In this document: one piece after another, positions 28,204 through 38,858 of the stretch
How positions within the stretch are numbered: the first letter of the stretch is position 1
Layout of the letters: each line of letters opens with the position of its first letter
Source of the DNA: Bacillus sp. AFS098217
GTDB taxonomy: Bacteria > Bacillota > Bacilli > Bacillales > Bacillaceae_G
Reading direction: 5' to 3'
Assembly (NCBI RefSeq): GCF_002551815.1
Contig: NZ_NVPR01000062.1
Location: 1 to 64,000, forward strand
Length of the DNA: 64,000 nt
Translations under genes and position numbers: made by a program
The notes under the pieces: model-generated
The model's input: only the letters and a program-made list of their open reading frames with translations
Told to the model about the DNA's origin: nothing
The model's database searches: none

Positions 28204-29142
28204 TTGTCAAATTCTATCGTAATACAAACAAGTTCTAAAACAATTGAAGACATGCAGCAGCAGTATAAACAAGCAATTGCCCCAAAAGTTCCGCAGGGCG
28301 GTGTCTTTATGGCAAAAGTCCCATCTTGTACCATTACTGCTTATAAATCCGGCAAAGTAATGTTTCAAGGAGGACGTGCTATAGAAGAAGCTGCACGCTG
28401 GCAAAATGTTTCTCAAGCACCGAAATCTTCTGTTAAAAAAACAGCGGATTCACATCGTTATGCCCCGCCCTCTTCTATTGGAACAATGTCTATCATTGGC
28501 TCTGATGAAGTAGGTACTGGAGATTACTTTGGACCGATGACAGTTGTTGCTGTATATGTCGATGCAAAACAAATTCCACTCTTAAAAGAACTTGGTGTAA
28601 AAGACTCTAAAAACTTAAATGATGCTCAAATTGCTGAAATTGCAAAACAACTCCTTGCCGTTGTTCCTTACAGCTCGCTCGTTTTACATAATGAAAAATA
28701 TAACGAACTGTTCGAAAAAGGAAACAATCAAGGTAAACTAAAGGCACTCTTACACAATAAGGCTATTACAAACTTACTAGCAAAGATCGCGCCGACAAAA
28801 CCAGAAGGCATCTTAATCGACCAATTCACGCAGCCAGATACATACTATAAATACTTGGCAAAACAAAAAGAAGTGCAGCGCGAAAACGTCTATTTCGCTA
28901 CAAAAGGTGAAAGCGTCCATTTAGCAGTTGCAGCAGCCTCTATTCTAGCTCGGTACTCATTTGTAAAACAGTTTGATGAGCTAAGCAAAAAAGCTGGTAT
29001 GTCACTTCCAAAAGGTGCAGGCAAACAAGTTGATATTGCCGCAGCAAAATTGATTCAAAAGCTAGGAAAAGAACGTCTTCCTGAATTTGTGAAACTTCAC
29101 TTTGCAAATACAGAAAAGGCATTTCGCTTATTGAAAAAATAG
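28204..29142 (+). CDS. rnhC: Ribonuclease HIII
   Basis: Degrades RNA in RNA-DNA hybrids. The 312-residue protein has an N-terminal TBP-like substrate-binding domain (about 1-90) and a catalytic domain beginning IGSDEVGTGDYFGPM, where D and E are active-site acids, with EGILIDQFTQPD containing a further one. The start is TTG behind AAAAGGAG. Divergent from zapA, as in B. subtilis. Confidence 0.96.
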   Translation: MSNSIVIQTSSKTIEDMQQQYKQAIAPKVPQGGVFMAKVPSCTITAYKSGKVMFQGGRAIEEAARWQNVSQAPKSSVKKTADSHRYAPPSSIGTMSIIGSDEVGTGDYFGPMTVVAVYVDAKQIPLLKELGVKDSKNLNDAQIAEIAKQLLAVVPYSSLVLHNEKYNELFEKGNNQGKLKALLHNKAITNLLAKIAPTKPEGILIDQFTQPDTYYKYLAKQKEVQRENVYFATKGESVHLAVAAASILARYSFVKQFDELSKKAGMSLPKGAGKQVDIAAAKLIQKLGKERLPEFVKLHFANTEKAFRLLKK

Positions 29143-29179
29143 TTATTTTCAGTATGGACAGGATATAAATGAACTAAAC

Positions 29180-29210
29180 AAGGCGAAAAGAATTGTGTTC
29201 TTTTCGCCTT
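29180..29210 (+). terminator. Terminator after rnhC
   Basis: AAGGCGAAAAGAA and its complement around a short loop, followed by GTTTTT. Confidence 0.9.
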
Positions 29211-29220
29211 GTTTTTCGTT

Positions 29221-29424
29221 CTATATAAATACAAATTGAAGACCTACATAAAACCTTTCTTTTTAGATGGGAAAGAGCATCCAGCCATGCATAGAAACGG
29301 TCAGACCCTCTTCCTGCCCCATGCCAAGTTAAAACCAAAGAGAGAGAACGAGTGCAGGTCACTTTTTGTTCTTCATAGCCATGACTTATATGCTGGAAAA
29401 TCAAAGTGGATATATTATTTATAT
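29221..29424 (+). repeat. Dispersed ~200-bp repeat, copy F
   Basis: A full-length copy in plus orientation, starting CTATATAAATAC and ending ATTATTTATAT, more diverged than the others (core CATAGAAACGGTCAGACCC). It lies in the 380-nt gap after rnhC, which shows nothing else until the next ribosome site. Confidence 0.8.
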
Positions 29425-29528
29425 GCATTATCAACTACATAATAAATCCCATTTATAGTATCTTTAGTGTATACCAATTATATACTGAAGCTAGCATATC
29501 TCATCTGAAATAAAAGGAGGCGCACCAA

Positions 29529-29777
29529 ATGACTCACACCAAAATCAAAAAATCACTATACATACTCGTCCATTTAATTGGTCCTCTTACTTACTTTATT
29601 GTCTCTATTATTTGGGGAGTCCTCACTTCTAAACCTCTCATGGAAAACGTCACAGATAACCTTTGTATTATGGCAATCTATTATGTGTTCGTTAGCTTAC
29701 TGTGGTTTGTCTATTTCGATCGCTTAGACAAAGACATAGATAAAGTTGTACAGGAAATTCAAGATAAAAACATATAA
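29529..29777 (+). CDS. Small two-helix membrane protein
   Basis: An 82-residue protein with two predicted membrane helices (about residues 11-31 and 43-64) and a charged C-terminal tail (DRLDKDIDKVVQEIQDKN). AAAAGGAGG lies before the ATG. No family recognised; a single gene with its own bidirectional terminator. Confidence 0.75.
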   Translation: MTHTKIKKSLYILVHLIGPLTYFIVSIIWGVLTSKPLMENVTDNLCIMAIYYVFVSLLWFVYFDRLDKDIDKVVQEIQDKNI

Positions 29778-29810
29778 AGAAGAGTAATCGATATGACTAC
29801 TCTTCTTTAT
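29774..29810. terminator. Bidirectional terminator between convergent small genes
   Basis: ATAAAGAAGAGTA and its near-complement form a stem between the plus-strand membrane protein gene and the minus-strand YuzL-like gene. Confidence 0.8.
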
Positions 29811-29814
29811 ATGT

Positions 29815-29949
29815 TTAGCTTTGGTTTTGTTTCTTATTTGAGGAAGGTACCTTATAAGAACCCGTTTCGTGTGTAGTCGTTCCTTGTCCTTCAACTTGTG
29901 AAGAACCAAGGCTTGCTCTAGAAGGATCTTTTTTGACTTTTTTGCCCAT
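29815..29949 (-). CDS. YuzL-like small protein
   Basis: A 44-codon gene with GGGGGTG before the ATG. The sequence starts MGKKVKKDPSRASLGSS, continues VEGQGTTTHETGSYKV and is polar and probably disordered. The KKDPS...VEGQGTT pattern resembles the YuzL family of Bacillus, whose function is unknown; the match is from memory. It is convergent with the membrane protein gene at 29529. Confidence 0.65.
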   Translation of the reverse strand: MGKKVKKDPSRASLGSSQVEGQGTTTHETGSYKVPSSNKKQNQS

Positions 29950-30012
29950 TTTGTTCACCCCCAACGTTACTTTTTACTTCAGGGTGAGAAACTATACAGG
30001 AGAAAAAATAAC

Positions 30013-30045
30013 AAAAAAGCGAGAAGATCTCCTTCTCGCTTTTTT
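30013..30045 (-). terminator. Terminator after asnS
   Basis: AAAAAAGCGAGAAG pairs with CTTCTCGCTTTTTT just after the asnS stop. Confidence 0.9.
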
Positions 30046-30051
30046 ACCATC

Positions 30052-31443
30052 TTAAAACTCCGCAGAACCTGGAGTTCTTGGGAATGGAATTACGTCACGG
30101 ATGTTTGCCATACCAGTGATATACATTAGGAAACGTTCGAAACCTAGACCGAATCCAGCGTGTTTTGTACCGCCGTATTTTCTAAGCTCTAAGTACCACC
30201 AGTAGTCTTCTTCATTCATGCCTAATTCTTTAATTCTGTCTACTAAAACATCCATTCTTTCTTCACGTTGACTTCCGCCGATTAATTCGCCGATGCCAGG
30301 AACTAGAAGGTCAGTAGCAGCTACTGTTTTACCGTCATCATTTAAGCGCATGTAGAATGCTTTAATATCTTTTGGATAGTCAGTTACGAATACAGGGCGT
30401 TTGAAGATTTCTTCTGATAAGTATCTTTCGTGCTCTGTTTGTAAGTCAATACCCCATTCTACTGGATATTTGAAGTCTGCACCTGATTCTTGAAGCACTT
30501 TAATTGCTTCTGTATATGTGATGCGACCAAAGTCAGAGTTGATTACGTTGTTCATGCGCTCAAGAACTGTTTTATCAACGAAGCTGTTGAAGAATTCCAT
30601 TTCTTCTGGTGCATGCTCTAGTACATATTTCATTGCATATTTCAGCATATCTTCTGTAAGGTTCATTACATCACCTAATTCAGCAAATGCAATCTCAGGC
30701 TCAACCATCCAGAACTCAGCTGCGTGACGAGTTGTGTTTGAGTTTTCTGCACGGAATGTAGGTCCGAATGTGTACACATCACGGAACGCTAATGCATAAG
30801 CTTCAGCATTCAGCTGTCCACTTACTGTTAAGTTTGTTTCTTTACCGAAGAAGTCTTTTGATTCATCAACTTGTCCGTCTTCACCTTTTGGTACGTTGTT
30901 TAAATCTTGCGTTGTTACGCGGAACATTTCGCCAGCACCTTCTGTATCACTACCAGTAATAATTGGTGTGTGAACATGTACGAAGCCGCGCTCTTGGAAG
31001 AACTGGTGAATTGCAAATGCTGCGATAGAACGTACGCGGAACGTTGCTGAGAATGCATTTGTTCTTGGACGTAGGTGAGCAATTGTACGTAAGTATTCAA
31101 ACGTGTGACGCTTCTTTTGAAGTGGGTAATCAGAATCTGATAAGCCCTCGATATCAATTTTGTCTGCTTTAATTTCAAATGGTTGCTTCGCTCCAGGTGT
31201 TGCAATTACTTTACCTTCTACTTTAACTGAAGAGCTAAGTGGAAGCTTTGCAATTTCTTTGAAGTTCTCTAATTCTGTATCGAAAACGATTTGAACGCTT
31301 TTAAAGAAGCTACCATCGTTTAATTCGATGAAACCAAATGCTTTTGAATCACGTAAGTTACGAATCCAACCTGATACTTGTACTGTTTGATCTGCGTATT
31401 TATCTGTATCTCTATACAGACTTTTTACTAATGTGTTTTCCAT
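30052..31443 (-). CDS. asnS: Asparagine-tRNA ligase
   Basis: Class II synthetase charging tRNA-Asn. The 463-residue protein has an N-terminal OB anticodon-binding fold ([18 protein letters not shown]) and the class II motifs: motif 2 region [21 protein letters not shown] and motif 3 [15 protein letters not shown]. The ATG with AAAGGAG upstream is used instead of a longer frame that starts within the leader. Expression is controlled by a T-box. Confidence 0.96.
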   Translation of the reverse strand: MENTLVKSLYRDTDKYADQTVQVSGWIRNLRDSKAFGFIELNDGSFFKSVQIVFDTELENFKEIAKLPLSSSVKVEGKVIATPGAKQPFEIKADKIDIEGLSDSDYPLQKKRHTFEYLRTIAHLRPRTNAFSATFRVRSIAAFAIHQFFQERGFVHVHTPIITGSDTEGAGEMFRVTTQDLNNVPKGEDGQVDESKDFFGKETNLTVSGQLNAEAYALAFRDVYTFGPTFRAENSNTTRHAAEFWMVEPEIAFAELGDVMNLTEDMLKYAMKYVLEHAPEEMEFFNSFVDKTVLERMNNVINSDFGRITYTEAIKVLQESGADFKYPVEWGIDLQTEHERYLSEEIFKRPVFVTDYPKDIKAFYMRLNDDGKTVAATDLLVPGIGELIGGSQREERMDVLVDRIKELGMNEEDYWWYLELRKYGGTKHAGFGLGFERFLMYITGMANIRDVIPFPRTPGSAEF

Positions 31444-31479
31444 AATGAAATTCTCCTTTGCTGATATATTTGAATACAA

Positions 31480-31725
31480 AAAAACCTTTCATCCATAAAG
31501 GGACGAAAGGTTAAACTTCGCGGTACCACCCAATTTGTCATAAAGACCAACTTTAACTCGTATGTAATCCATACTTCCCGGTTTGTAACAGGCCGGATTC
31601 CCGTCTAAGTCTACTCTTGAATACAAGTTTCAATTTCGATTAGCAACTCCAAGGTGTTCTTCACATATACCGCCTCATCAGGCTCTCACCGTCCCTGACT
31701 CGCTTTGGATTATAGTATATACTAC
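31480..31725 (-). promoter_or_regulatory. T-box leader of asnS (Asn specifier)
   Basis: The minus strand carries the T-box sequence GGTGGTACCGCG (31519-31530). It is followed by a terminator stem (arms 31483-31494 and 31501-31512) and a T-run. In stem I, GAAG-AAC-ACC places AAC, an asparagine codon, where the specifier should be; the pheS leader has TTC in the same frame. Uncharged tRNA-Asn should favour the antiterminator. Confidence 0.92.
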
Positions 31726-31810
31726 TTTTCCTTATCATCGTCTTTCATTTTGTTAAACTAAAATTAATGTACTACATTCCTTTGAAAGATGCAAGTTGTC
31801 TTTAAAAGAC

Positions 31811-33202
31811 TTACACTTTCAAAGGAAATGCTGTCCCTGTATGCGCTTCAACCATACGAACATGTCCGTCTGTTTTTGGGAACGACGGCGCGTAGCAAAG
31901 CTCGTAATGTAATAGATTCTGTGCCTTCGTCCACACAAGTTCCATCTCTAAATCCTGAGCGTAAATAAATTTTGCTTCTTTTTCAAAGATTGTTGGTTCA
32001 TCATTTAGCTCATCTAGTTCTTTATCAAAACCATTAACCGCTTGAAACTCTAAAATCTTCCCAGATTGCTGACCGACTTGAATTACTATACTGTATGTAT
32101 CTACTCTTTTACCACGATGCAGAGGATGGAACCAAAACCCGTACTGCGACTCACAATTTTCATCTTCCCATACACAATGATGCGATGGATGGCTTCTCTC
32201 TATCAGGAATTGTTCGTCAGCTTTAGGATAACATGCAAATAAAAATTGAAGTGCACACTCTCTTGCTTCCTCTTCTGTTATGGCTTCTTTCTTCCCATCT
32301 TTCCGTTCATTATTAATTACACTTATACACTGAAATGTTTCTTGATGAAAACGTACTTGAATGGTATGAAACGGCGCTCCTTCTTCCACTTCAACATCAT
32401 TAGCGTAATCATGCTTCGTCCAAAGTTCCGTTACTTGATCCTCTGCATGATTCGTATCAATTTTTACATATGTATCATCTAACCCAATTAATTTTAAAAT
32501 CTCTCCATTTTGTACAGTGCGTTTCTCTATGTTATGAAACTGCTGAACGAATCCATTATAATTCTCATATGTATGTAGTTCTCCGCTTACACCTATATCC
32601 ATAACGTGATCTTTCGGTGCATAAACAAGGTGGTATGCATCATCTCCATTTGCAAACACTTCCGTATCGGCCTTCGCAAATAGCAATTCAAATCGAAGCG
32701 CTGCAATGTATTTTTCTTTCGCTTCTTCTTTTGTAATAACCTCTTTCGGATACCGTACTTCACACGCTTCTCCTTCAAAAAGGAAATATTGAAAACGCCC
32801 ATCCTTTGCAATCTCAAGCATGACACTAGAATCCGGAAAAGATAAGTGGTAGCGTTCATCTCGCAGTTCATAGGAAAGTTGGAATATGTTATCCATTTCA
32901 ACCATTTTTATAAAATAAATAGATTTAACGATATTATGAGCAAATACTTGTAAAAAAGATTGTGCAATCTCATAAACTTCATCATGCGATAATTGTACGC
33001 ATCGGACTTCCTCTAAATCTCGGCACGCTTGAAAATGCTTTAATCCACCTTTTCCATCAGTTTCATAACATGCTACTAATTCTCCTGTTCGCTGCTCAAA
33101 CACATTAAACTCATTCGCACTCTCTTCTGAGGTGACTGCAAATAATTGTATGTTCTCATTCATTTTTAAAAATAATTTTATTTGTTCAAGTATATTCGTC
33201 AT
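31811..33202 (-). CDS. Hypothetical protein with YcdB/YcdC- or PepSY-like repeats
   Basis: A 463-residue soluble-looking protein with no signal peptide. Repeated segments such as ITKEEAKEKYIAALRFE and ITEEEARECALQFLFACYP resemble the YcdB/YcdC and PepSY-type folds, and the repeat pattern suggests a tandem domain architecture. The start MTNILEQIKLF is chosen over a frame 28 codons longer; GAGAAAGGG lies upstream. It follows the sigma/anti-sigma pair after a terminator. Function unknown. Confidence 0.7.
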   Translation of the reverse strand: MTNILEQIKLFLKMNENIQLFAVTSEESANEFNVFEQRTGELVACYETDGKGGLKHFQACRDLEEVRCVQLSHDEVYEIAQSFLQVFAHNIVKSIYFIKMVEMDNIFQLSYELRDERYHLSFPDSSVMLEIAKDGRFQYFLFEGEACEVRYPKEVITKEEAKEKYIAALRFELLFAKADTEVFANGDDAYHLVYAPKDHVMDIGVSGELHTYENYNGFVQQFHNIEKRTVQNGEILKLIGLDDTYVKIDTNHAEDQVTELWTKHDYANDVEVEEGAPFHTIQVRFHQETFQCISVINNERKDGKKEAITEEEARECALQFLFACYPKADEQFLIERSHPSHHCVWEDENCESQYGFWFHPLHRGKRVDTYSIVIQVGQQSGKILEFQAVNGFDKELDELNDEPTIFEKEAKFIYAQDLEMELVWTKAQNLLHYELCYAPSFPKTDGHVRMVEAHTGTAFPLKV

Positions 33203-33248
33203 TTGAAATCCACACACCCTTTCTCCTATAACTTTATTATAAATAAAA

Positions 33249-33283
33249 GAAAACCTTTCATCCACGATAGAATGAAAGGTTTT
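33249..33283 (-). terminator. Terminator after the sigma/anti-sigma pair
   Basis: AAAACCTTTCAT and its complement flank a loop of about 10 nt, just after the stop at 33288, with T-runs on both sides. Confidence 0.85.
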
Positions 33284-33287
33284 CACT

Positions 33288-34331
33288 TTATTTCTTTTTT
33301 AGTTTTATCTCTCCGAAATTTCTAGTTTTTAGAGTTACATTTTCCATTTTATCGTAAGAAGTGACTGGGAAATTCGCATAAATAACCATTTTTCCCTCTT
33401 TAACATCTGTACTATATCCATCTGAAGACGTATACTTATTTCCTTTATTACCAACCACTTTCATGTCAATAAACTCATTTTCATCTTCTATAATTTCGTC
33501 TATAGAAAATGCGATATTTAATGATGTTGGATTTGCTTTTGCTGAAACAAGTTCTAAATGAGGCGAAGTTTTTACTGCTTCATACTCAAACTTTACCTTC
33601 TTTTCTTCTTTCGTCTTGTCGCTAATCGGCAAATTCCATGTTCCATCAATTTCTTTCCGTTCATCATTCTCATAAAAAACCTTAACACTCTCTATTTCTA
33701 ACACAGCATCTGTCAGTTTAGGAATAGCGCCTTGGTTCGATTCAAATACTACATCATATTGCACTTTTCCGTTCTTTCCATCTATAGATGGATTTTTATC
33801 TTCCACTTTAGACATATACATGTTTTTGCTTTTCAAAGGCTTTGTATCTGGAATAGACTCCATAATATATTCGCCATCACCATTTTTTAATCGATAATCA
33901 AAAGACACTTCTTTTACTTTCTTCTTGAATATACTTGTATCCTCAAATACCAATTGAAAACTAAATCCTAATTTATTCGTATCAGCAAAATAATGATCAA
34001 GTGCCACTGTAATCCCTTTGTCAGTAGCGGTACTGTTGCTTTTTTGTGTAAATCCCTCATCGACTGCCCGCTCGATTCCTTTGTCATTAAAATTAAATAA
34101 TTTGTTTATATTAGCTCGCACATGTTTATTTGTAAAGACACCACCAGCTATCACAAAACAACAAGCCGCTACCGCCAATTTTCTCCATATCACATTTCTT
34201 TTCTTTTTCTTTGTTTTCATACGTATCACATCATAGGAATGATCTAAAGACTTTCTAACAATACTAGGCATTTCTTTTTCCTCATGTAGCAACTGCTGAA
34301 ATTCTTTTTCGAAGTTACTTTTACTTTTCAT
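33288..34331 (-). CDS. DUF4179 anti-sigma-factor-like membrane protein
   Basis: A 347-residue protein: a cytoplasmic N-terminus of about 48 residues, one membrane helix (LAVAACCFVIAGGVF), and a large outer beta-rich domain, the DUF4179 layout. Such proteins are usually encoded with an ECF sigma factor and hold it inactive. The gene overlaps the sigma gene by 11 nt, supporting that pairing. The inducing signal is unknown. Confidence 0.85.
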   Translation of the reverse strand: MKSKSNFEKEFQQLLHEEKEMPSIVRKSLDHSYDVIRMKTKKKKRNVIWRKLAVAACCFVIAGGVFTNKHVRANINKLFNFNDKGIERAVDEGFTQKSNSTATDKGITVALDHYFADTNKLGFSFQLVFEDTSIFKKKVKEVSFDYRLKNGDGEYIMESIPDTKPLKSKNMYMSKVEDKNPSIDGKNGKVQYDVVFESNQGAIPKLTDAVLEIESVKVFYENDERKEIDGTWNLPISDKTKEEKKVKFEYEAVKTSPHLELVSAKANPTSLNIAFSIDEIIEDENEFIDMKVVGNKGNKYTSSDGYSTDVKEGKMVIYANFPVTSYDKMENVTLKTRNFGEIKLKKK

Positions 34332-34851
34332 TTACACGCACTCCTTCACCACTGTAATAATGATTACGCAATATCGACTTGGCTCTGGAAAGTCTTGATT
34401 TAATCGTGCCTTCTGGTTCCTTTAAAAACACGCTCATTTCTTTTATACTAAGTCCAACAATGTAATATAAAACAATCGCCATTTTATAATCTTTGTTTAA
34501 GCTATTTAACGCATCTTCTAGTTCTATTTTCAGAAATTCATTTTTGTCTTGTTTTTGCTCAAGGTTTCCCTCTACTAACATGATTTTTTGTCTTTTGTTT
34601 AATATGCCGTTACATGTATTGATTAATATTTTACAAATCCATGTATTAAAGTACTCCTCATTTTTAAGTGTATGTATTTTCTCATAAGCCACCATAATGG
34701 CTTCTTGCATCGCATCTGCGACATCCTCATCTTTTTGTAACAATCTACTTGCGACTTTGTACAACACATCTTCATACCGCTGTACAAGAGAAACAAAAGC
34801 TTCCCCATCTCCCTTTTTTGCCTTTTTCACCAAGGCTTCTAGCTTCCCCAT
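34321..34851 (-). CDS. ECF sigma-70 factor
   Basis: A 176-residue sigma factor with region 2 (DVADAMQEAIMVAYEKIH, then NTWICKILINTC) and region 4 (MAIVLYYIVGLSIKEMSVFL, then GTIKSRLSRAK). It lacks regions 1 and 3, as is usual for ECF factors. Start MGKLEALVKKAK with AAGGGGG upstream is chosen. A candidate ECF-type promoter just upstream suggests autoregulation. Confidence 0.92.
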   Translation of the reverse strand: MGKLEALVKKAKKGDGEAFVSLVQRYEDVLYKVASRLLQKDEDVADAMQEAIMVAYEKIHTLKNEEYFNTWICKILINTCNGILNKRQKIMLVEGNLEQKQDKNEFLKIELEDALNSLNKDYKMAIVLYYIVGLSIKEMSVFLKEPEGTIKSRLSRAKSILRNHYYSGEGVRVNEK

Positions 34852-34880
34852 ATCAGAGCCCCCTTGCTCACTCATTTCAA

Positions 34881-34907
34881 TATACGATTGTTTTCATGTT
34901 CGTTACA
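34881..34907 (-). promoter_or_regulatory. Candidate ECF-type promoter of the sigma operon
   Basis: On the minus strand TGTAAC (34902-34907) and CGTATA (34881-34886) are 15 nt apart. They resemble the AAC and CGT elements of Bacillus ECF promoters, and lie about 30 nt before the sigma gene. Confidence 0.5.
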
Positions 34908-34960
34908 CCCTATTAGATACAGAAAAACAGTATTTGGTTGCATTCATTTTTTCTTTTCAT

Positions 34961-35007
34961 AAAAAAAGAGGACCATCACTCTTATCATGAGTGACGATCC
35001 TCTCTTT
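34961..35007 (-). terminator. Terminator after pheT
   Basis: An imperfect GAGGA..CACTC stem of about 14 bp directly after the pheT stop, followed by a T-run on the minus strand. Confidence 0.75.
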
Positions 35008-35019
35008 CACATATAAAAA

Positions 35020-37440
35020 TTATTTACGTAACTCCGCACCAAATTTCTCTTCTACCGCTGCTAATACACGGCCGTGTGCTTCTGTTACTTCTTCGTCTGT
35101 TAATGTACGTTCTGGGTCGAAGTAGTTCATAGAGAATGCAAGTGATTTCTTGCCTTCTTCCATTTTTTCACCTTCGTATAAGTCGAATAGTGTTACTTCT
35201 TTTAGAAGTTCTCCACCTGCTTCAGCAATCACTTGCTTCATTTCGCCAGCTTTTACTTCCTTAGCCACCACAACCGCCATATCACGTGTCATAGATGGAA
35301 AACGTGGAATTGCTGAGTAGTACGTATCTTCTGCATCAGCAGTAAATACTTTTACTAGAGACAATTCGAATACAAATGTATCTTTCACATCTAATTGTTT
35401 TTGCGCTTCTGGGTGTAATTGACCGATGAAACCAATTACTTCTCCGTCGAGTAAGATGTCCGCTGTACGTCCTGGATGCATGCCTTCACGTTTTGCAGGA
35501 GCATATGTGATATTACTTGCAACACCAAGTACATCGAATAATCCTTCTAACACACCTTTTGCAACGAAGAAGTCTACAACTTTCTTCTCACCTTGCCATG
35601 CGTGGTGAAGAGCAAGACCTGTCATAACACCAGCAAGATGCTGCTCTTCTTTCGGAAGCTCGCCTTCTGCTGTCGGTAAGAAGATAGAACCTACTTCATA
35701 TAAAGCAACGCTGTCGTTTTTACGAGCAACATTGTAAGAAACTGCTTCTAACAATTGTGGTACTAAACTTAAACGAAGCTGACTGCGCTCTTCACTCATT
35801 GGAAGTGCAAGATTCACAGGAGCTTTTTCGTTTAACTCAACCATGTATTGTTTCGCTTTTTCAGCACTTGTTAATGAATACGTAATTGCTTCATATAAGC
35901 CAGCGCCTTCTAAGTAACGACGTACTTTACGACGTTTCGCTTGTGCTACTGTTAATTTACCACGCGTCATTGTGCCAGTTGGTAATGTAACTGGAATATG
36001 ATCGTAGCCATACAGACGACCTACTTCTTCTACTAAGTCTTCTGCAATTGTAATATCAGGACGACGTACTGGTACGTTCACATGGAATGTTCCTTCTACT
36101 TCTGTGAATGGGAATTTCAAGTTTGTGAAGATTGTACTCATTTCACTTGCAGAGATTTCTGTACCTAATACACGGTTTACTTTTTCAGCTGTAACAGATA
36201 CTGTACGCTCTTGTACTTGTAAGTTATCAAGTTCTACTACACCTTCAAGCGCTTCTCCACCAGCGTATTTTGCCATTAAAGCCGCTGCATGTTGAATAGC
36301 TTCGAATGTACGTGTTGGGTCGATTCCTTTTTCAAAGCGTGCACTTGATTCACTGCGAAGACCTAAGTCTTTTGATGTGCGGCGCACTGTTTGACCTTCG
36401 AAGTATGCAGATTCGATTAGAACGTTTACTGTATCGTTATCAACTTCAGATTCAGCTCCGCCCATTACACCAGCAACAGCTAATGCTTTTGTGCCGTTTG
36501 TAATCACAAGGTGATGCGCTTGTAACGTACGCTCTTGATCGTCTAATGTTTGAATTTTTTCGCCTTCTTTTGCAAGACGAACAACGATTTCTTTTGAACC
36601 TAATTTATCATAATCGAATGCATGTAATGGTTGACCGTATTCAATTAGAATGTAGTTTGTAATATCTACTACGTTGCTAATTGGACGAATACCAGCTGCC
36701 ATAAGACGCGTTTGCATCCAGATTGGTGATGGACCAACTTTTACGTTTTTCACCATTTTCGCGATGTATAATGGGTTTTGCTCCGTTGCTTCTACACTTA
36801 CAGAAATGTGGTCAGAAGTTTTTTCTGCTGTTTCTTGTAAGTCAGCAACTGGAAGTTTTACTTCACGGCCGTAAATAGCTGCCACTTCGTATGCAACACC
36901 TAACATATTTAAGCAATCTGCACGGTTTGGTGTTAAACCAAGCTCAAGTACTTCGTCGTTTAAATTTAAGATTTCAAGTGCATCTGCACCAACTTCTGCA
37001 TCACTTGGGAAGATGAAGATACCGTCTGCATATTCTTTCGCAACTAGTTTTCCGTCAATACCAAGCTCTTGCAGGGCACAAACCATACCGTGAGAAGCTT
37101 CGCCACGTAATTTTGCTTTTTTAATTTTGAAGTTACCAGGTAAAACAGCGCCAACTTTTGCAACTGGTACTTTTAAACCTTTTGCAATGTTAGGAGCACC
37201 GCAAATAATTTGTACTGGCTCTTCTTCACCGATGTCGATAAGACATTTACTTAATTTATCAGCTTCTGGGTGTTTTTCACATTCTAATACGTGACCAACG
37301 ACAACACCTTTTACACCTTTATTTAATACTTCAACGCCCTCTACTTCAATACCACTTTTCGTAATTTTGTCTGCCAATTCTTGTGCCGTTACATCTTTAA
37401 TATCTACATATTCTTGTAACCAACGATATGATACGAACAT
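35020..37440 (-). CDS. pheT: Phenylalanine-tRNA ligase beta subunit
   Basis: Large subunit of the alpha2-beta2 enzyme. The 806-residue protein has an N-terminal tRNA-binding domain ([18 protein letters not shown]). The B3/B4 editing domain contains [16 protein letters not shown]5 and a class II-like core follow, and the C-terminal anticodon-binding ferredoxin fold contains [12 protein letters not shown]. It lies 18 nt after pheS and shares its T-box control. Confidence 0.97.
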   Translation of the reverse strand: MFVSYRWLQEYVDIKDVTAQELADKITKSGIEVEGVEVLNKGVKGVVVGHVLECEKHPEADKLSKCLIDIGEEEPVQIICGAPNIAKGLKVPVAKVGAVLPGNFKIKKAKLRGEASHGMVCALQELGIDGKLVAKEYADGIFIFPSDAEVGADALEILNLNDEVLELGLTPNRADCLNMLGVAYEVAAIYGREVKLPVADLQETAEKTSDHISVSVEATEQNPLYIAKMVKNVKVGPSPIWMQTRLMAAGIRPISNVVDITNYILIEYGQPLHAFDYDKLGSKEIVVRLAKEGEKIQTLDDQERTLQAHHLVITNGTKALAVAGVMGGAESEVDNDTVNVLIESAYFEGQTVRRTSKDLGLRSESSARFEKGIDPTRTFEAIQHAAALMAKYAGGEALEGVVELDNLQVQERTVSVTAEKVNRVLGTEISASEMSTIFTNLKFPFTEVEGTFHVNVPVRRPDITIAEDLVEEVGRLYGYDHIPVTLPTGTMTRGKLTVAQAKRRKVRRYLEGAGLYEAITYSLTSAEKAKQYMVELNEKAPVNLALPMSEERSQLRLSLVPQLLEAVSYNVARKNDSVALYEVGSIFLPTAEGELPKEEQHLAGVMTGLALHHAWQGEKKVVDFFVAKGVLEGLFDVLGVASNITYAPAKREGMHPGRTADILLDGEVIGFIGQLHPEAQKQLDVKDTFVFELSLVKVFTADAEDTYYSAIPRFPSMTRDMAVVVAKEVKAGEMKQVIAEAGGELLKEVTLFDLYEGEKMEEGKKSLAFSMNYFDPERTLTDEEVTEAHGRVLAAVEEKFGAELRK

Positions 37441-37458
37441 ATTTATCCTCTCCTTCCC

Positions 37459-38493
37459 TTACGCTCGTTTGAATTGTTGTAAGAAACGTACGTCATTTGT
37501 ATAGAAATGACGTATGTCATCAACGCCGTATTTCAACATTGCGATACGCTCTGCACCGATACCGAATGCGAAACCTTGATATTCTTTTGAATCATAACCA
37601 GCCATTTCAAGTACGTTTGGATGAACCATACCCGCACCTAAAATTTCAATCCAGCCTGTTCCTTTACATGTTCCGCAACCTTTGCCGTGACACATCATAC
37701 AAGAAATATCCATCTCAACAGATGGTTCTGTGAATGGGAAGAAACTTGGACGAAGACGGATTTCACGATCTTCACCAAACATCTTTTTCACGAATACTTG
37801 TAGTGTGCCTTTTAAGTCACTCATACGAATGTTTTTATCAATTACAAGGCCTTCAATTTGCATGAACTGGTGTGAATGTGTCGCATCGTCATCATCGCGG
37901 CGATATACTTTACCAGGGCAAATAATTTTAATTGGACCTTTTTCTGTATTCTTTTCCATCATGCGTGCTTGCACAGCTGACGTATGTGTACGAAGCAATG
38001 TTTCTTCTGTAATGTAGAAAGTGTCTTGCATATCACGGGCTGGGTGATCTTTCGGTAAGTTTAATGCTTCGAAGTTGTAGTAATCTTGCTCTACTTCTGT
38101 TCCTTCAGCCACTTCATACCCCATACCAATAAATACATCTTCAACTTGCTCAAGTACTGCTGTTAAAGGATGGTGGCAACCTGTTTCTACAGGACGACCT
38201 GGTAATGTAACATCAATTGTTTCAGAAGCTAATTTCGCTTCAATTACTGCTTTTTCTAAGTGGTTAATTTTGTCTTCTAAACGCGTTTGAATTGCTTCAC
38301 GTACTTCATTTACTAATGCTCCCATACGTGGACGCTCTTCGGCTGATAATTTCCCCATGCCGCGTAATACTTCTGTAATTGGACCTTTTTTTCCTAAATA
38401 CGCCACGCGTACATCGTTTAAGCCCTTTAGCTCTTTCGCTTTTTCAATCAGCTCTAACGCTTCTTGCTTTAGCTCTTTTAAACGTGCTTCCAT
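37459..38493 (-). CDS. pheS: Phenylalanine-tRNA ligase alpha subunit
   Basis: Catalytic subunit. The 344-residue protein has an N-terminal coiled coil (about 1-85). The class II catalytic domain contains [38 protein letters not shown] and [11 protein letters not shown] (motif 3). A zinc-like [17 protein letters not shown] insertion is present, as in other Bacillus PheS. AGGAGGG precedes the ATG. Confidence 0.97.
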   Translation of the reverse strand: MEARLKELKQEALELIEKAKELKGLNDVRVAYLGKKGPITEVLRGMGKLSAEERPRMGALVNEVREAIQTRLEDKINHLEKAVIEAKLASETIDVTLPGRPVETGCHHPLTAVLEQVEDVFIGMGYEVAEGTEVEQDYYNFEALNLPKDHPARDMQDTFYITEETLLRTHTSAVQARMMEKNTEKGPIKIICPGKVYRRDDDDATHSHQFMQIEGLVIDKNIRMSDLKGTLQVFVKKMFGEDREIRLRPSFFPFTEPSVEMDISCMMCHGKGCGTCKGTGWIEILGAGMVHPNVLEMAGYDSKEYQGFAFGIGAERIAMLKYGVDDIRHFYTNDVRFLQQFKRA

Positions 38494-38520
38494 TTGGAAC
38501 CCTCCTAATTTTAAAAATAA

Positions 38521-38765
38521 AAAAAACCTCGCTCCCTAAAAAGGGACGAGGTAAATTCGCGGTACCACCCTAAATTGACAGAACAAGTCTGCCCACTCAA
38601 TTCGTTATAACGGTTTGTTAAACCGGAACGCCTTTACATACAATGGTCCTGGCGTCAACTCCAGAGGTGAATTCACTTCCGTCTACCATAAGAGTACTTT
38701 CAGTCTATGGCACTCTCTCCCTATATGGCGATTTTGTAAGCTACTCTTCTCTATCAACGTTTTTC
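38521..38765 (-). promoter_or_regulatory. T-box leader of pheST (Phe specifier)
   Basis: T-box sequence GGTGGTACCGCG (38558-38569) precedes a terminator stem (38526-38537 with 38542-38552) and a T-run. In stem I, GAA-TTC-ACC puts the phenylalanine codon TTC in the specifier position. This explains the gap between pheS and the methyltransferase gene. Confidence 0.93.
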
Positions 38766-38858
38766 ATTATTTTACTTTTATTATATGTTCTAAAAAGTTG
38801 ACTACGCATGTAACCACTTCTTTATGAACATGTACTTCAATTTATTATAAGAAGTTTT

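Noticed and set aside
29209-29442. Reading frame across repeat copy F
   Set aside because: Same repeat-derived artefact; the frame differs from that of the other copies after the core.
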